The translations under genes and the position numbers were made by a program. A stretch of DNA of 64,000 nucleotides from Pseudarthrobacter sp. ATCC 49987 (lineage in GTDB: Bacteria; Actinomycetota; Actinomycetes; Actinomycetales; Micrococcaceae): positions 1,798,001 through 1,862,000 of the forward strand of contig NZ_JAABNS010000001.1 of the NCBI RefSeq assembly GCF_009928425.1, written 5' to 3'. Under the pieces are notes generated by a model. It was not told where the DNA came from. It was given only the letters and a program-made list of their open reading frames with translations, and did no database searches. The first letter of the stretch is position 1; every line of letters starts with the position of its first letter. Positions 19,307-28,870 of the stretch are shown here, one piece after another.

Positions 19307-19807
19307 ATGAGTGTAATCCGGCCCGCGACGGCGAACGATGTCCCCGCAATCCTGCAGATGATCCATGACCTGGCTCTCTACGAGAAGGAACCGGACGCCG
19401 TCCGGAACACCCCGGAGATGCTTGCCGAGGTCCTGTTCGGCGAGAACCCGCGGGTATTCGCGGCAATGGCCGAGAACGGGGCCGGCGAGGTCCGGGGGTT
19501 CGCCCTCTGGTTCCTGAACTACTCCACATGGGAAGGCGTCCACGGCATCTACCTCGAGGACCTGTACGTGCGCCCGGAGGCCCGCGGCGAAGGCCACGGC
19601 AAGGCGCTCCTGCAGCACCTGGCCGAGACTGCCGTCGACCGCGGCTACGCGCGCGTCGAATGGAGCGTCCTCGACTGGAACGAGCCCTCCATCAATTTCT
19701 ACAAGAAACTCGGCGCCCACCCGATGCAGGAATGGTCCACCTTCCGGCTCACCGGCGAGGCGCTGGAAGCCTTCGGCGGCGCCCGGAAGGCCCAGGCCCG
19801 TGGCTGA
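19307..19807 (+). CDS. GNAT acetyltransferase (diamine acetyltransferase-like)
   Basis: The 166-residue GNAT-fold protein begins MSVIRPATANDVPAILQMI. It carries the acetyl-CoA loop YVRPEARGEGHGKALLQHL and the late motif WSVLDWNEPSINFYKKLGA, typical of spermidine/spermine or thialysine acetyltransferases. The substrate is unproven. An AGGAG-like site (CTCGGAGA) precedes the ATG. Its stop lies eight bases inside the next gene, indicating coupling with the aminopeptidase. Confidence 0.85.
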   Translation: MSVIRPATANDVPAILQMIHDLALYEKEPDAVRNTPEMLAEVLFGENPRVFAAMAENGAGEVRGFALWFLNYSTWEGVHGIYLEDLYVRPEARGEGHGKALLQHLAETAVDRGYARVEWSVLDWNEPSINFYKKLGAHPMQEWSTFRLTGEALEAFGGARKAQARG

Positions 19808-21185
19808 CCGGACAGTTGTTGACCGGACGGTTGCTGCCCTGTCCCGGGCGGACCTGCTGGAGGCCGCGCAGCCAACGGTCCCGCACACGGTCAAGTCGCG
19901 GCATGCCTATCGCGGGATGCGCACGGCGGAGCACTACTTCGAAGTGCCGCTGGACCACTTCGGCGGTGGTGCCGGCGAGACCATCACCGTCTTCGCCCGC
20001 GAATACGTTTCCGCGGACCACAGCGAGGAAGTGGCCGCCCAGCTCCCGTGGCTGCTGTACCTGCAGGGCGGGCCGGGCGGCCGCGGCAACCGGCTTCCCG
20101 CGCTCGGCGGCTGGAGCAAGGCCGCCGCGAAGGACTTCCGCATCCTCATGCTGGACCAGCGCGGCACCGGCCTGTCCGCTCCGATCGACCGCAACACGCT
20201 GCCGCTGCGCGGGAACGACGCCGACCAGGCGGACTACCTGGCGCACTTCCGGGCGGACTCGATCGTCGCCGACGCCGAGGCCATCCGGCTGGCCCTGGGC
20301 TCCGGGCCGTGGACGATCTACGGCCAGAGCTACGGCGGCTTCTGCGCCCTCACGTACCTCTCCTTCTCCCCGGACGGCCTGCGCGAGGCCCTGATCACGG
20401 GAGGCCTGGCCCCGCTGTCGGGTCCCGCGGACCGCGTCTACCAGGCCACCTTCCAGCGGGTGGCGGCACGCAACGCCGAGTACTTTGGACGGTACCCCGA
20501 GGACCGTGCGGCGGTCACCCGGATCGCCCGGCACCTGCGCGCCACGGAGGAATTCCTGCCCGACGGCGAACGGCTCACTGTGGAACGCTTCCAGATGGTC
20601 GGATCCTTCCTGGGCGGAAACACCCGGGTGGACGCCCTGCACCACCTGCTGGAGGACGCTTTCGTCGGCACACCCGGCGGCGACCGGCTTTCGGACGCCT
20701 TCCTGGACCAGGTCCGCGGGCTCGTGTCGCGCTCCGCCAATCCGTTGTACGCGCTCATGCACGAATCCATCTACGGCCAGGGCGAATCCACGGACTGGGC
20801 CGCCTGGCGGGTGCTGCAGGAATTCCCGGAGTTCTCCCCGGACGCCCCCGAGCCTTTGCTCACCGGCGAAATGGTCTATCCCTGGTACTTCGAGCAGGAT
20901 CCCGCCCTCCGGCCGCTGCGGAACGTTGCCCGGCTCCTCGCCGAAAAAGACGACTGGCCACCTCTCTACGATGCCGGACGGCTCGCACTCAACACGGTGC
21001 CGGTGGCCGCGGCCGTCTACACCGACGACATCTATGTTGACCGCGGACTCTCGCTCGGGACGGCCGCGGCCGTCCGCGGACTGCAGGTCTGGGAGTCAGC
21101 GGACTTCCACCATGACGGCATCGCGGACGACGGCGAAGGCATCTTCGCCCGGCTCCTTGGCTTGACCCGCTCCGTACGGGACTGA
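19800..21185 (+). CDS. Prolyl aminopeptidase-like alpha/beta hydrolase
   Basis: The 461-residue S33-type alpha/beta hydrolase has the oxyanion-hole segment LQGGPGGRG near residues 86-94, nucleophile elbow GQS177YGG, and a helical cap of the proline-iminopeptidase type. The family removes N-terminal residues, often Pro, from peptides; related sequences include tripeptidyl hydrolases. No signal peptide is visible, so it is probably cytoplasmic. The start is a GTG overlapping the GNAT gene by eight bases. Confidence 0.87.
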   Translation: MADRTVVDRTVAALSRADLLEAAQPTVPHTVKSRHAYRGMRTAEHYFEVPLDHFGGGAGETITVFAREYVSADHSEEVAAQLPWLLYLQGGPGGRGNRLPALGGWSKAAAKDFRILMLDQRGTGLSAPIDRNTLPLRGNDADQADYLAHFRADSIVADAEAIRLALGSGPWTIYGQSYGGFCALTYLSFSPDGLREALITGGLAPLSGPADRVYQATFQRVAARNAEYFGRYPEDRAAVTRIARHLRATEEFLPDGERLTVERFQMVGSFLGGNTRVDALHHLLEDAFVGTPGGDRLSDAFLDQVRGLVSRSANPLYALMHESIYGQGESTDWAAWRVLQEFPEFSPDAPEPLLTGEMVYPWYFEQDPALRPLRNVARLLAEKDDWPPLYDAGRLALNTVPVAAAVYTDDIYVDRGLSLGTAAAVRGLQVWESADFHHDGIADDGEGIFARLLGLTRSVRD

Positions 21186-21190
21186 GCCGA

Positions 21191-21218
21191 GGCGGCTGAC
21201 TCCGCCGGTCAGGCCGCC
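21191..21218. terminator. Bidirectional hairpin between convergent genes
   Basis: GGCGGC-TGAC (21191-21200) pairs with GTCA-GCCGCC (21208-21218) with one bulged G. It sits between the aminopeptidase stop and the MFS stop and partly overlaps the latter. A shared terminator is likely. Confidence 0.55.
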
Positions 21219-22573
21219 GCCAGGCTGCGGGCACGCAGGGCAGCGAGGAGGGCGACGGTGAACACCACCGCGGCGACGGCGGCTGCCGCCATGTTGAGGC
21301 CCGCATAGCCGACTCCGCTCATCACCAGCCCGGAGAACCCAGCGCCGACCGCGCCTGCGACGCCCATCATGGTGTCAGAGACGCCCTGGACGAGGACGCG
21401 GTCGTCTGCGCCGACGCTTTCGGCCAGCAGGGTGGAGCCGGCGATGGTCGCTGCGGACCAGCCCAGCCCAAGCAGCACCAGGCCGATGGTTACCAGGGCC
21501 GGTTCGGCCTGGCCGAAGCCGGCCACGAGGACTGAGACCAGGATCAGGCCGTGGCCCAGCAGGATGACCGGGAGCCGGCCCGCCTTGTCTGTCAGCCAGC
21601 CCATGACCGGTGAGAGCGCGTACATCCCGGCGATGTGCAGCGAGATGGTGAAGCCGATCAGGACCAGGACATCGGTGCTGGCAGCGTGCGCGTGGCCGGC
21701 CGGCATGTCCGCCAGCGGCCCCTCCGTCAGCAGTTGGAGGTGGAGGGGCGTCATCGACATCACGGCGGCCATGCAGCCATGGGCTGCAATAACCGCGAGC
21801 AGGGCCAGGCCTGCCCTTGGCGAGGCCCGGATGGCGCGCAGTCCGTGACGCAGGCCGTGTCGCCGCCGGCGTCCAGTAGTGCCCTTGGCCGGTGCGCCGT
21901 CGGCGGACGGTTCGCGGTCGGAACGGAGCCGGCCGGCGAGCAGCAACGGGTCCGGCCGCAGTCCGATGAGCAGGAGCAGCACGGCCAGCGCCAGCCCCGC
22001 CGTCGAGAACACAAAGGGCCCCGCCAGCGCCGGCAGGCCGAGGGCCTCCCCCACGAGTGCGCCAGGTCGGACCAGGTTGGGTCCGGCGACGGCGCCGATG
22101 GTCACGGCCCACACCACCACGGCCAGGGAACGGCCGCGGTGTTCCGGCTCGGCGAGGTCGACGGCGGCGAAGCGGGCCTGCAGGTTCGCTGCCGTGCCGA
22201 GTCCCAGCAGGGCAGCTGCCAGCAGCAGTACCGGGAACACGCCCGTCACCGTAGAGACGATCACCAGCACCGCGCCGGCCATCGCGGCGAGCAGGCCAAT
22301 GACGAGGGAGGCCCTCCGCCCGTGCCGTCCGGCAAGTCCGGCGAGGGGCAGGGCGGCCGCGGCGGCGCCGAGGGTCATGGTGGTGGTGACTGAACCGGCC
22401 CAGGCGTTCGAGCCGGAGAGCTGGACGGCCAGCAGGGACCCGACCGACAGGCTGGCGCCGCTGCCCACTCCGCTGAGGAGCTGGGCGCTGCTGAGCACCC
22501 AAACGGTACGGCGCTGGACCCGTTGCGGGTCCAGCGCCGTACCGTCTGCTGCTCTGGGTTCGAAGATTTTCAC
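21209..22573 (-). CDS. Major facilitator superfamily transporter
   Basis: The 454-residue protein has about 12 hydrophobic segments and a central basic loop (RSDREPSADGAPAKGTTGRRRRHGLRHGL). MFS signature-like blocks include GLAGRHGRRASLVIG in the loop 2-3 region. A drug or metabolite efflux role is inferred; no substrate is recognisable. The GTG start sits in the 3' arm of a CACGGT/ACCGTG inverted repeat (22571-22596), which could affect initiation. It lies 26 bases downstream of terC and may be read with it. Confidence 0.87.
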   Translation of the reverse strand: MKIFEPRAADGTALDPQRVQRRTVWVLSSAQLLSGVGSGASLSVGSLLAVQLSGSNAWAGSVTTTMTLGAAAAALPLAGLAGRHGRRASLVIGLLAAMAGAVLVIVSTVTGVFPVLLLAAALLGLGTAANLQARFAAVDLAEPEHRGRSLAVVVWAVTIGAVAGPNLVRPGALVGEALGLPALAGPFVFSTAGLALAVLLLLIGLRPDPLLLAGRLRSDREPSADGAPAKGTTGRRRRHGLRHGLRAIRASPRAGLALLAVIAAHGCMAAVMSMTPLHLQLLTEGPLADMPAGHAHAASTDVLVLIGFTISLHIAGMYALSPVMGWLTDKAGRLPVILLGHGLILVSVLVAGFGQAEPALVTIGLVLLGLGWSAATIAGSTLLAESVGADDRVLVQGVSDTMMGVAGAVGAGFSGLVMSGVGYAGLNMAAAAVAAVVFTVALLAALRARSLAAA

Positions 22574-22599
22574 GGTCCGAGCTTAGCCGAACCGTGAGG

Positions 22600-23628
22600 C
22601 TACTCCGCGTCAGTCAGGCTCTTGCGGGAGTCCTCTTCCAGCCGGGTGTCCAGCTTCGACTTTGCGGCCTTGGAGCTGATCAGGCTGGCGACGACGGCGA
22701 TGATGATGGTGCCGATGATCACCGCGAGGGAGACATACGTCGGGATCTCCGGAGCCCACTCGATGTGCTGGCCACCGTTGATGAACGGGAGTTCGTTGAC
22801 GTGCATGGCGTGCAGGATCAGCTTCACGCCGATGAACGCGAGGATCACGGACAGGGCGTGCTTCAGGTAGATCAGGCGGTTCATCAGCCCGCCGAGCAGG
22901 AAGTAGAGCTGCCGCAGGCCCATCAGGGCGAAGATGTTGGCGGTGAAGACAATGAAGGCGCTCTGGGTGAGGCCGAAGATGGCCGGGATGGAGTCCACTG
23001 CGAAGAGAAGGTCGGTCATGCCGATGGTCACGAAGACGATCAGCATGGGGGTGAAGACCTTTTTGCCGTCCACGACGGTGCGCAGCTTGCCGCCGTCGAA
23101 CTTCTCCGACATCGGCAGGACCTTGCGGATCCGGGCGATGAGCGGGTTTTCTTTGTCCTCCTCGTCTTCGCCCTCGTCCTGGGACTGCTTCCAGGCTGTC
23201 CAGAGCAGGAAGGCACCGAAGATGTAGAAGACCCAGCTGAACTGTTCGATCACGATCGCGCCGAGCAGGATGAAGATGCCGCGCAGGATCAGGGCGATGA
23301 TGATGCCCACCATGAGCACTTCCTGCTGGTACTTACGGGGTACCGAGAAGCGGGCCATGATGATGATGAAGACAAACAGGTTGTCGATGCTGAGGCTGTA
23401 TTCGGTCACCCAGCCGGCAATGAACTGTCCGCCGTACTCAGGGCCGGTGAAGGCGAACATGGCTCCGGCGAAGACCAGCGCGAGGGCGATATAGAACGAC
23501 ACCCACAGGCCGGCTTCCTTCATGGAGGGCTCATGCGGACGTTTCACCACCAGCAACAGGTCAATGGCCAGGATGATGCCGAGGGCGACAAAGGAGCCGA
23601 TCTCAAACCAGACGGGAAGTTCGGGCAC
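22600..23628 (-). CDS. TerC-family integral membrane protein, Mn2+-riboswitch associated
   Basis: The 342-residue protein has seven to eight membrane helices and TerC signature blocks: EYSLSIDNLFVFIIIM, with the conserved acidic/polar pair in a helix, and FAVDSIPAIFGLTQ. A charged loop (SQDEGEDEEDKENP) divides the halves. TerC proteins such as Alx, MeeY and YkoY are linked to manganese export or metallation of secreted proteins. The GTG start follows AAAGG. The upstream yybP-ykoY riboswitch strongly supports a manganese-related role rather than tellurite resistance. Confidence 0.92.
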   Translation of the reverse strand: MPELPVWFEIGSFVALGIILAIDLLLVVKRPHEPSMKEAGLWVSFYIALALVFAGAMFAFTGPEYGGQFIAGWVTEYSLSIDNLFVFIIIMARFSVPRKYQQEVLMVGIIIALILRGIFILLGAIVIEQFSWVFYIFGAFLLWTAWKQSQDEGEDEEDKENPLIARIRKVLPMSEKFDGGKLRTVVDGKKVFTPMLIVFVTIGMTDLLFAVDSIPAIFGLTQSAFIVFTANIFALMGLRQLYFLLGGLMNRLIYLKHALSVILAFIGVKLILHAMHVNELPFINGGQHIEWAPEIPTYVSLAVIIGTIIIAVVASLISSKAAKSKLDTRLEEDSRKSLTDAE

Positions 23629-23661
23629 GAAGATACCTTTCGCAGGGTGTGACGGTGCGGT

Positions 23662-23788
23662 GTAAGTCTCTCCGACTGGCCTGGCGGTCCGGTACTGCGT
23701 ACCTGGTACTTTTTGGCTGCCCGCTACGCCCGGCAGGGCATCTGTGCCGTGCGTGTTGACGATCGTAGCGCTTGGGATACTCCCCTAC
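23662..23788 (-). promoter_or_regulatory. yybP-ykoY manganese riboswitch before terC
   Basis: Read on the minus strand, the terC leader starts with GTAGGGGAGTA (23788-23778), contains CGTCAACACG, and ends with GGAGAGACTTAC (23673-23662). These are the conserved L1, CGUCA and L3/P1 blocks of the yybP-ykoY aptamer. GUAGG at the 5' end can pair with CUUAC at the 3' end to close P1, with one G-U pair. About 33 bases separate the aptamer from the GTG, room enough for ribosome-site control. Mn2+ sensing is established for the family. Confidence 0.85.
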
Positions 23789-23805
23789 GTCCGACCAACA
23801 TTACC

Positions 23806-25887
23806 TTAGGCGTGCCCTGCGGACTGCATCTGGCGCAGCTCCTTCTTGAGCTCCCCGACCTCGTCACGGAGCCGCGCGGCGAGCTCAAACTGGAGCTCCC
23901 CGGCGGCGGCATGCATCTGTTCGGTGAGTTGCTCGATCAGGCCGACAAGGTCCTCAGCCGGCGCTGCCGCCAGCCCGTCCGCCCGCACCTTGGCTCCGCC
24001 CTTGCCCTTGCCGCGCGCTTTGCCGGCGTTGGCGAGGAGCTCGCGGGTGTCGGCGTCCTCCTTGGCGATCTGGTCGGTGATGTCGGCGATCTTCTTCCGC
24101 AGCGGCTGCGGGTCGACGCCGTTTTCGGTGTTGTACGCCACCTGGATCGCGCGGCGGCGGTTGGTCTCGTCGATGGCCTTCGCCATCGAGTCGGTGATCC
24201 GGTCCGCGTACATGTGCACCTCGCCGGAGACGTTGCGGGCGGCGCGGCCGATGGTCTGGATCAGCGACGTCGCCGAGCGCAGGAAGCCTTCCTTGTCCGC
24301 ATCCAGGATGCTGACCAGGGACACTTCGGGCAGGTCCAGGCCCTCACGGAGGAGGTTAATGCCGACCAGCACGTCGAAGACGCCCATCCGGAGTTCACGG
24401 AGCAGCTCCACTCGGCGCAGCGTGTCCACGTCCGAGTGCAGGTATTCGACCTTGACACCGTGCCCCAGCAGATAGTCGGTGAGGTCCTCGGCCATCCGCT
24501 TGGTCAGGGTGGTGACCAGGATGCGTTCGTTCTTCGCAGTGCGGGTCTTGATCTCGCCGAGAAGGTCATCAATCTGGCCCTTCGTGGGCTTCACGATCAC
24601 CTCGGGGTCAATGAGCCCGGTGGGCCGGATGATCTGCTGGACGAAACCGTCGGACTTGCCGAGCTCGTACTTGCCCGGGGTGGCTGAGAGGTAGACGGTC
24701 TGGCCCACACGGTCCTGGAACTCGTCCCACTTGAGCGGCCGGTTGTCCATCGCCGAGGGCAGCCGGAAGCCGTGGTCCACGAGGTTGCGCTTGCGGGACA
24801 TGTCGCCCTCGTACATGGCGCCGATCTGCGGGACGGTGACGTGGGATTCGTCGATCACCAGGAGGAAGTCGTCCGGGAAGTAATCGATGAGGCAGTGCGG
24901 CGCTGTCCCGCGGGCGCGGCCGTCAATGTGGCTGGAGTAGTTTTCGATGCCGTTGCAGAAGCCCATCTGCTGCATCATTTCGAGGTCGTAGGTGGTGCGC
25001 ATCCGCAGCCGCTGCGCCTCGACGAGCTTGTTCTGGCTCTCCAGGACCTGGAGCCGCACGGCGAGCTCGTCCTCGATCCGCTTGATCGCCCGGCCCATGC
25101 GTTCCGGGCCGGCCACGTAGTGCGAGGCCGGGAAGACATACATCTCGGTCTCATCCCGGATGATTTCCCCGGTGAGCGGGTGCAGGGTGTAGATGTTCTC
25201 GATCTCGTCCCCGAAGAACTCGATCCGGATCGCAAGCTCCTCGTACATGGGGATGATTTCCACGGTGTCGCCGCGGACACGGAACGTGCCGCGGTGGAAG
25301 TCCATGTCGTTGCGGGAGTACTGCATGGAAACGAATTTCCGGAGCAGGTCATCGCGGTTCATTTCCGCCCCCTTGCGGAGTGTCACCATGCCGGCGATGT
25401 ACTCTTCCGGGGTGCCCAGGCCATAGATGCAGGACACCGTGGCGACGACGATGACGTCCCGGCGGGTCAGCAGCGCGTTGGTGGCGGAGTGCCGGAGCCG
25501 TTCGACTTCCTCGTTGACGGAGGAGTCCTTCTCGATGAAAGTGTCCGTCTGCGCCACGTAGGCTTCCGGCTGGTAGTAGTCATAGTAGGAGACGAAGTAC
25601 TCGACGGCGTTGTTCGGAAGCAGCTCGCGGAATTCGTTGACAAGCTGCGCCGCGAGGGTCTTGTTCTGCACCATCACCAGGGTGGGCCGCTGGACCTGTT
25701 CGATCAGCCACGCCGTCGTCGCGCTCTTGCCGGTACCGGTGGCGCCGAGCAGCACCACGTCCTTTTCTCCGTTTTTGATGCGTTCGGTCAGTTCAGCGAT
25801 CGCGGCCGGCTGGTCGCCGGCCGGCTGGAACTCGCTGATGACCTCGAAGGGCGCCACGACACGGTTGATCTGCTGGGCAAGACTCAT
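23806..25887 (-). CDS. uvrB: UvrABC excinuclease subunit B
   Basis: The 693-residue UvrB is the damage-verifying helicase-like subunit. Walker A is GATGTGKS near residues 48-55, the beta-hairpin region contains [14 protein letters not shown], helicase motifs III-VI are present ([22 protein letters not shown]), and a UVR motif closes the protein ([28 protein letters not shown]). It starts with ATG, 40 bases downstream of coaE on the same strand. No SOS box was visible in that short gap, so any LexA control would have to act upstream of coaE. Confidence 0.97.
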   Translation of the reverse strand: MSLAQQINRVVAPFEVISEFQPAGDQPAAIAELTERIKNGEKDVVLLGATGTGKSATTAWLIEQVQRPTLVMVQNKTLAAQLVNEFRELLPNNAVEYFVSYYDYYQPEAYVAQTDTFIEKDSSVNEEVERLRHSATNALLTRRDVIVVATVSCIYGLGTPEEYIAGMVTLRKGAEMNRDDLLRKFVSMQYSRNDMDFHRGTFRVRGDTVEIIPMYEELAIRIEFFGDEIENIYTLHPLTGEIIRDETEMYVFPASHYVAGPERMGRAIKRIEDELAVRLQVLESQNKLVEAQRLRMRTTYDLEMMQQMGFCNGIENYSSHIDGRARGTAPHCLIDYFPDDFLLVIDESHVTVPQIGAMYEGDMSRKRNLVDHGFRLPSAMDNRPLKWDEFQDRVGQTVYLSATPGKYELGKSDGFVQQIIRPTGLIDPEVIVKPTKGQIDDLLGEIKTRTAKNERILVTTLTKRMAEDLTDYLLGHGVKVEYLHSDVDTLRRVELLRELRMGVFDVLVGINLLREGLDLPEVSLVSILDADKEGFLRSATSLIQTIGRAARNVSGEVHMYADRITDSMAKAIDETNRRRAIQVAYNTENGVDPQPLRKKIADITDQIAKEDADTRELLANAGKARGKGKGGAKVRADGLAAAPAEDLVGLIEQLTEQMHAAAGELQFELAARLRDEVGELKKELRQMQSAGHA

Positions 25888-25927
25888 GTATCTAATCTAC
25901 CGCCGGCCCCCGACGCTGTGTCCTGAT

Positions 25928-27217
25928 TCAGCTTTGGGCGGTACCCGGGGTGGTATCGCCCGGGTCCGTCCCCGGCCGGTTCTCCAGCCGGTTCTCCGGT
26001 TCCGGGGCGCTGTACGACGGCGGTTTCCAGCCGGTGCGCTGCACCCACTCCTCCATCCGCACCGCGGCGTGCCCGGCGAACCAGGCTTCCTTGTCGGCAG
26101 CGTAGCCCGCAGTGGATTTGTCGACGCCGTGCAGCCTGGCGACCCGGCGCTTCTCGGCGAGGTAGTCAGCCCGGGCGACCGCGTCGTCGCGCAACCAGTC
26201 ACGGAAGCAGAGCGCGAACTGCCAGCCCGGGGATCCCACCGCCCGGACGTGGAGGTTGACCGCCCGCCCGGGGTCCGCGTTGCCGTGCAGCCGCTTTCGC
26301 CAGTCCGCCGGGTCGGGGTGCGGGGGCTTGGGGTTATCGGCGACAACGCCGGGCCAGGCGGGGAACCCGGCCTCCGCCAGCAGCGGCGCGATCCGGTCCG
26401 CGGCGGCCATGTCCTCCACGCCGAGCTGGAGGTCAAGAACGTCCTTCGCCGCGAGTCCAGGAACGGCAGTGGAACCGACATGGTCAAGGGCCAGGATGTC
26501 CGGCGCCGCGGCCGCCCGCAGGCGCGCGATGAACCGGGCGGCCTGCGCGGGCCAGTCCGGGTTGGCGGGAGTCAGCACCGGCCCGCCGGTCCGCGGCGCG
26601 AGGCGGCGCTTGGTCAGGTTCTCCGCGAACGGCGCGAGCCGGAACTTCCAGAGCCGGTCCACGGCGTCGCGGAGTTCCTCCTTGGATCCTGAGTTGTCCA
26701 GGACAACGTCTGCCGCTGCCAGCCGGTCCTGCCTGCCGGCCTGTGCGGCCATCCTGGCCTGCGCGTCCGCGGCGGTCATGTGCCGGTGCTGCATCATCCG
26801 TTGCACCCGGACAGCGTCCGGGGCGTCCACCACCACGACCAGGTGGAAATTGTGGCCCTGGCCGGTCTCGACGAGGAGCGGGATGTCCTGGACCACGACG
26901 CCGCCCTTCGGGGCCGCTGCGGCCAGCGCGGCGGCACGCTCCCGGACGAGGGGGTGGATGATGCTGTTGAGCACCGCGAGCCGATCCGGGTTGCCGAAGA
27001 CAAGGGCGCCGAGCTTCGGCCTGTCCAGGCCGCCGTCGTGCGTCAGGACGGCTTTGCTGAAAGCGTCCACCACCTTGGCGAGCCCCGGCGTTCCGGGCTC
27101 CACGACCTCGCGGGCCAGGGCGTCTGCGTCGATCACCACGGCACCGAGTTCGCGCAGGCGCGAGGCGGCCACTGACTTGCCTGAGGCGATGCCGCCCGTC
27201 AACCCGATTTTCAGCAC
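25928..27217 (-). CDS. coaE: Dephospho-CoA kinase fused to a GrpB/UPF0157 domain
   Basis: The 429-residue two-domain protein has CoaE in residues 1 to about 200 (Walker A GLTGGIASGKS near 5-15), which phosphorylates dephospho-CoA in the last step of CoA synthesis. A GrpB/UPF0157 nucleotidyltransferase-like domain follows from about residue 214 (LTPANPDWPAQAARF; LDHVGSTAVPGLAAKDVLDLQL). The same fusion is known in mycobacteria, where the extra domain affects folding. The C-terminus is proline-rich. It is divergent from YigZ with 22 bases between starts. Confidence 0.93.
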   Translation of the reverse strand: MLKIGLTGGIASGKSVAASRLRELGAVVIDADALAREVVEPGTPGLAKVVDAFSKAVLTHDGGLDRPKLGALVFGNPDRLAVLNSIIHPLVRERAAALAAAAPKGGVVVQDIPLLVETGQGHNFHLVVVVDAPDAVRVQRMMQHRHMTAADAQARMAAQAGRQDRLAAADVVLDNSGSKEELRDAVDRLWKFRLAPFAENLTKRRLAPRTGGPVLTPANPDWPAQAARFIARLRAAAAPDILALDHVGSTAVPGLAAKDVLDLQLGVEDMAAADRIAPLLAEAGFPAWPGVVADNPKPPHPDPADWRKRLHGNADPGRAVNLHVRAVGSPGWQFALCFRDWLRDDAVARADYLAEKRRVARLHGVDKSTAGYAADKEAWFAGHAAVRMEEWVQRTGWKPPSYSAPEPENRLENRPGTDPGDTTPGTAQS

Positions 27218-27239
27218 CCCACCAGACTAAACTGATCCG

Positions 27240-27938
27240 GTGGCTGATGATGCGGTTTTCCCGGAGAGCAGGGCCACCGTTTACACCACGCTGGCGGCAG
27301 GCCTGGAGTTCCGCCACGAGCTCGAGGTCAAACGCTCCCGCTTCATCACCGTGCTGCACCGCACCGCGGACGAGGAGAGCGCACGGTCGGTCCTGGCCGG
27401 GCTGCGCCGGGAATTTTACGACGCGCGGCACCACTGCTCCGCGTTCGTGCTCGGTCCGGACCGCGACGTCCAGCGCTCCAACGACGATGGCGAGCCGTCC
27501 GGCACCGCGGGCATCCCGATGCTCGATGCGCTGCTGAAACGCGAAAGCGCGCCCGGTGTCACTGACCTCAGCGACGTGACCGCCGTCGTGGTGCGGTACT
27601 TCGGCGGGATCCTGCTCGGCGCCGGCGGACTGGTCCGGGCCTACTCGGAATCCGTGTCCGCGGCACTGGACCGGGCGCCGCTGGTGCAACGCCGGCGGCT
27701 GCGGATCTGCTCGGTCACCGTTCCGCACACTGCGGCCGGGCGGCTGGAAAATGACCTGCGCGCCGCGGGATATGTCATGGCCGAAACCAGTTACGAGGCG
27801 CAAACTACTGTCCTGAGGTTAGCCCTGCCGGATGATCCGGCAGATCTTGCCCGGGCGGCCGAACGGCTCGCCGCCTTGTCTGCCGGAACCGCCGAATTGC
27901 TGCCTGGAGAAACGGAGTGGATCGATGTCCCGCACTGA
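27240..27938 (+). CDS. YigZ/IMPACT family protein
   Basis: The 232-residue protein has the UPF0029/IMPACT signature DDGEPSGTAGIPMLDALL near residues 82-99, plus YFGGILLGAGGLVRAY. A ferredoxin-like DUF1949 region lies at the C-terminus. Bacterial members such as YigZ and YvyE are linked to translation or ribosome-associated functions by structure only. The start is GTG. It overlaps the following GNAT gene by 14 bases. Confidence 0.88.
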   Translation: MADDAVFPESRATVYTTLAAGLEFRHELEVKRSRFITVLHRTADEESARSVLAGLRREFYDARHHCSAFVLGPDRDVQRSNDDGEPSGTAGIPMLDALLKRESAPGVTDLSDVTAVVVRYFGGILLGAGGLVRAYSESVSAALDRAPLVQRRRLRICSVTVPHTAAGRLENDLRAAGYVMAETSYEAQTTVLRLALPDDPADLARAAERLAALSAGTAELLPGETEWIDVPH

Positions 27939-28464
27939 GTCCTCCGATGCCGCTGAGCCCACCCCCGCCGCTGTCCGCCTCGTCGATGTCTCCGAGGCGG
28001 TCCTGGAGCAACTCCTGACCGTGGCGATCCAGGACGCCGACGCCGACGAGGTAACCCCTCCCCTGGGCAGCGCCGCCGGCTGGAACTCGGACCGGATCAG
28101 CTGGTTCCGCGAATACCACCATGCGGCGGCCGGACTCGACGGGCCTGCACAGCAGAAGAGCTGGGCCATCAGCTCCGACGGGGAACTGGCAGGATCCATC
28201 CGGCTCAAGCGGACCGGGGCAGGCGCGCTGGAAACAGGAATCTGGCTCGGCCGCAGCTTCCGGGGCAGGGGCATCGCCCGGGAGGCCCTTCGCCTCGTGA
28301 TCGACCGGGCCGCGGCGTCCGGGGCTTCGGTGCTGGAGGCCGACACAACGGCCGGGAATGCCGCGGCACTGGTCCTCCTGCGCTCAGCCGGGGCCGAGCT
28401 GGAGGAAGGCGAAGCCTCCGATGCCGCCGCGGTCCCGGTCAAGGCCAGGATCGCGCTGCGCTAG
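27925..28464 (+). CDS. GNAT acetyltransferase (RimJ/RimL-like)
   Basis: The open frame extends upstream, but the ATG at 27925 (MSRTESSDAAEPTP) inside the end of YigZ is the sensible start, giving 179 residues. GNAT features are SWAISSDGELAGSIRL, ETGIWLGRSFRGRGIAREALRLVI (acetyl-CoA loop) and EADTTAGNAAALVLLRSAG. The fold suggests N-terminal or small-molecule acetylation; the substrate is unknown. It is the last plus-strand gene before the repeat-filled gap. Confidence 0.83.
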   Translation: MSRTESSDAAEPTPAAVRLVDVSEAVLEQLLTVAIQDADADEVTPPLGSAAGWNSDRISWFREYHHAAAGLDGPAQQKSWAISSDGELAGSIRLKRTGAGALETGIWLGRSFRGRGIAREALRLVIDRAAASGASVLEADTTAGNAAALVLLRSAGAELEEGEASDAAAVPVKARIALR

Positions 28465-28471
28465 GGTCCGC

Positions 28472-28840
28472 GTGCCCACCCGCCCGGCCCGCCACTGGAC
28501 ATGCCCCGTGCATGGCCACGAAGCCACCGGGGGACATGCCACACGCTGGCCGCAGACCTTGGACTTAGTCCCATTGTGCCCACCCGCAGGCGCCACGACT
28601 GGACATGTCCCGTGCTGGGCCTCGCGTCCAAGGACTGCACATGCCCCACGCTGGCCGCAGACCTTGGACATAGTCCCATTGTGCCCACCCGCCGGGGCCA
28701 AAGTTGGACATGTCCCGTTCTGGGCTTCGCGTCCAAGGACGGCACATGCCCCACGCTGGCCCCAGACCTTGGACATAGTCCCACTGTGCCCACCCGCACG
28801 CGCCACGACTGGACATGTCCCCGCCCATGGCTACGTGGCC
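28472..28840. repeat. 105-bp tandem array of palindromic GGRCATG elements
   Basis: Three tandem units start at 28472 (104 bp), 28576 and 28681 (105 bp each), with a partial fourth at 28786. Each begins GTGCCCACCCGC and ends in GGACATAGTCCCAYT. The second and third differ at about 11 positions, six of them in a 13-bp segment just before GGACATGTCC. Within the array are three full copies of an 81-bp symmetric element (28531-28611, 28636-28716, 28741-28821), each with boxes at +1, +30 and +70; a half copy lies at 28497. Because 105 is a multiple of three, several frames are open on both strands. Confidence 0.9.
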
Positions 28841-28870
28841 GCGGCCGCAATTTCACCCGGCGTCGTCGAC

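Noticed and set aside
25888..25927. LexA box before uvrB
   Set aside because: The 40-base gap contains no TCGAAC/GTTCGA-like dyad.
28472..28840. CRISPR array
   Set aside because: Units are 105 bp and nearly conserved along their length, with one 13-bp variable part. There is no short constant repeat with 30-40 base unique spacers and no cas gene.
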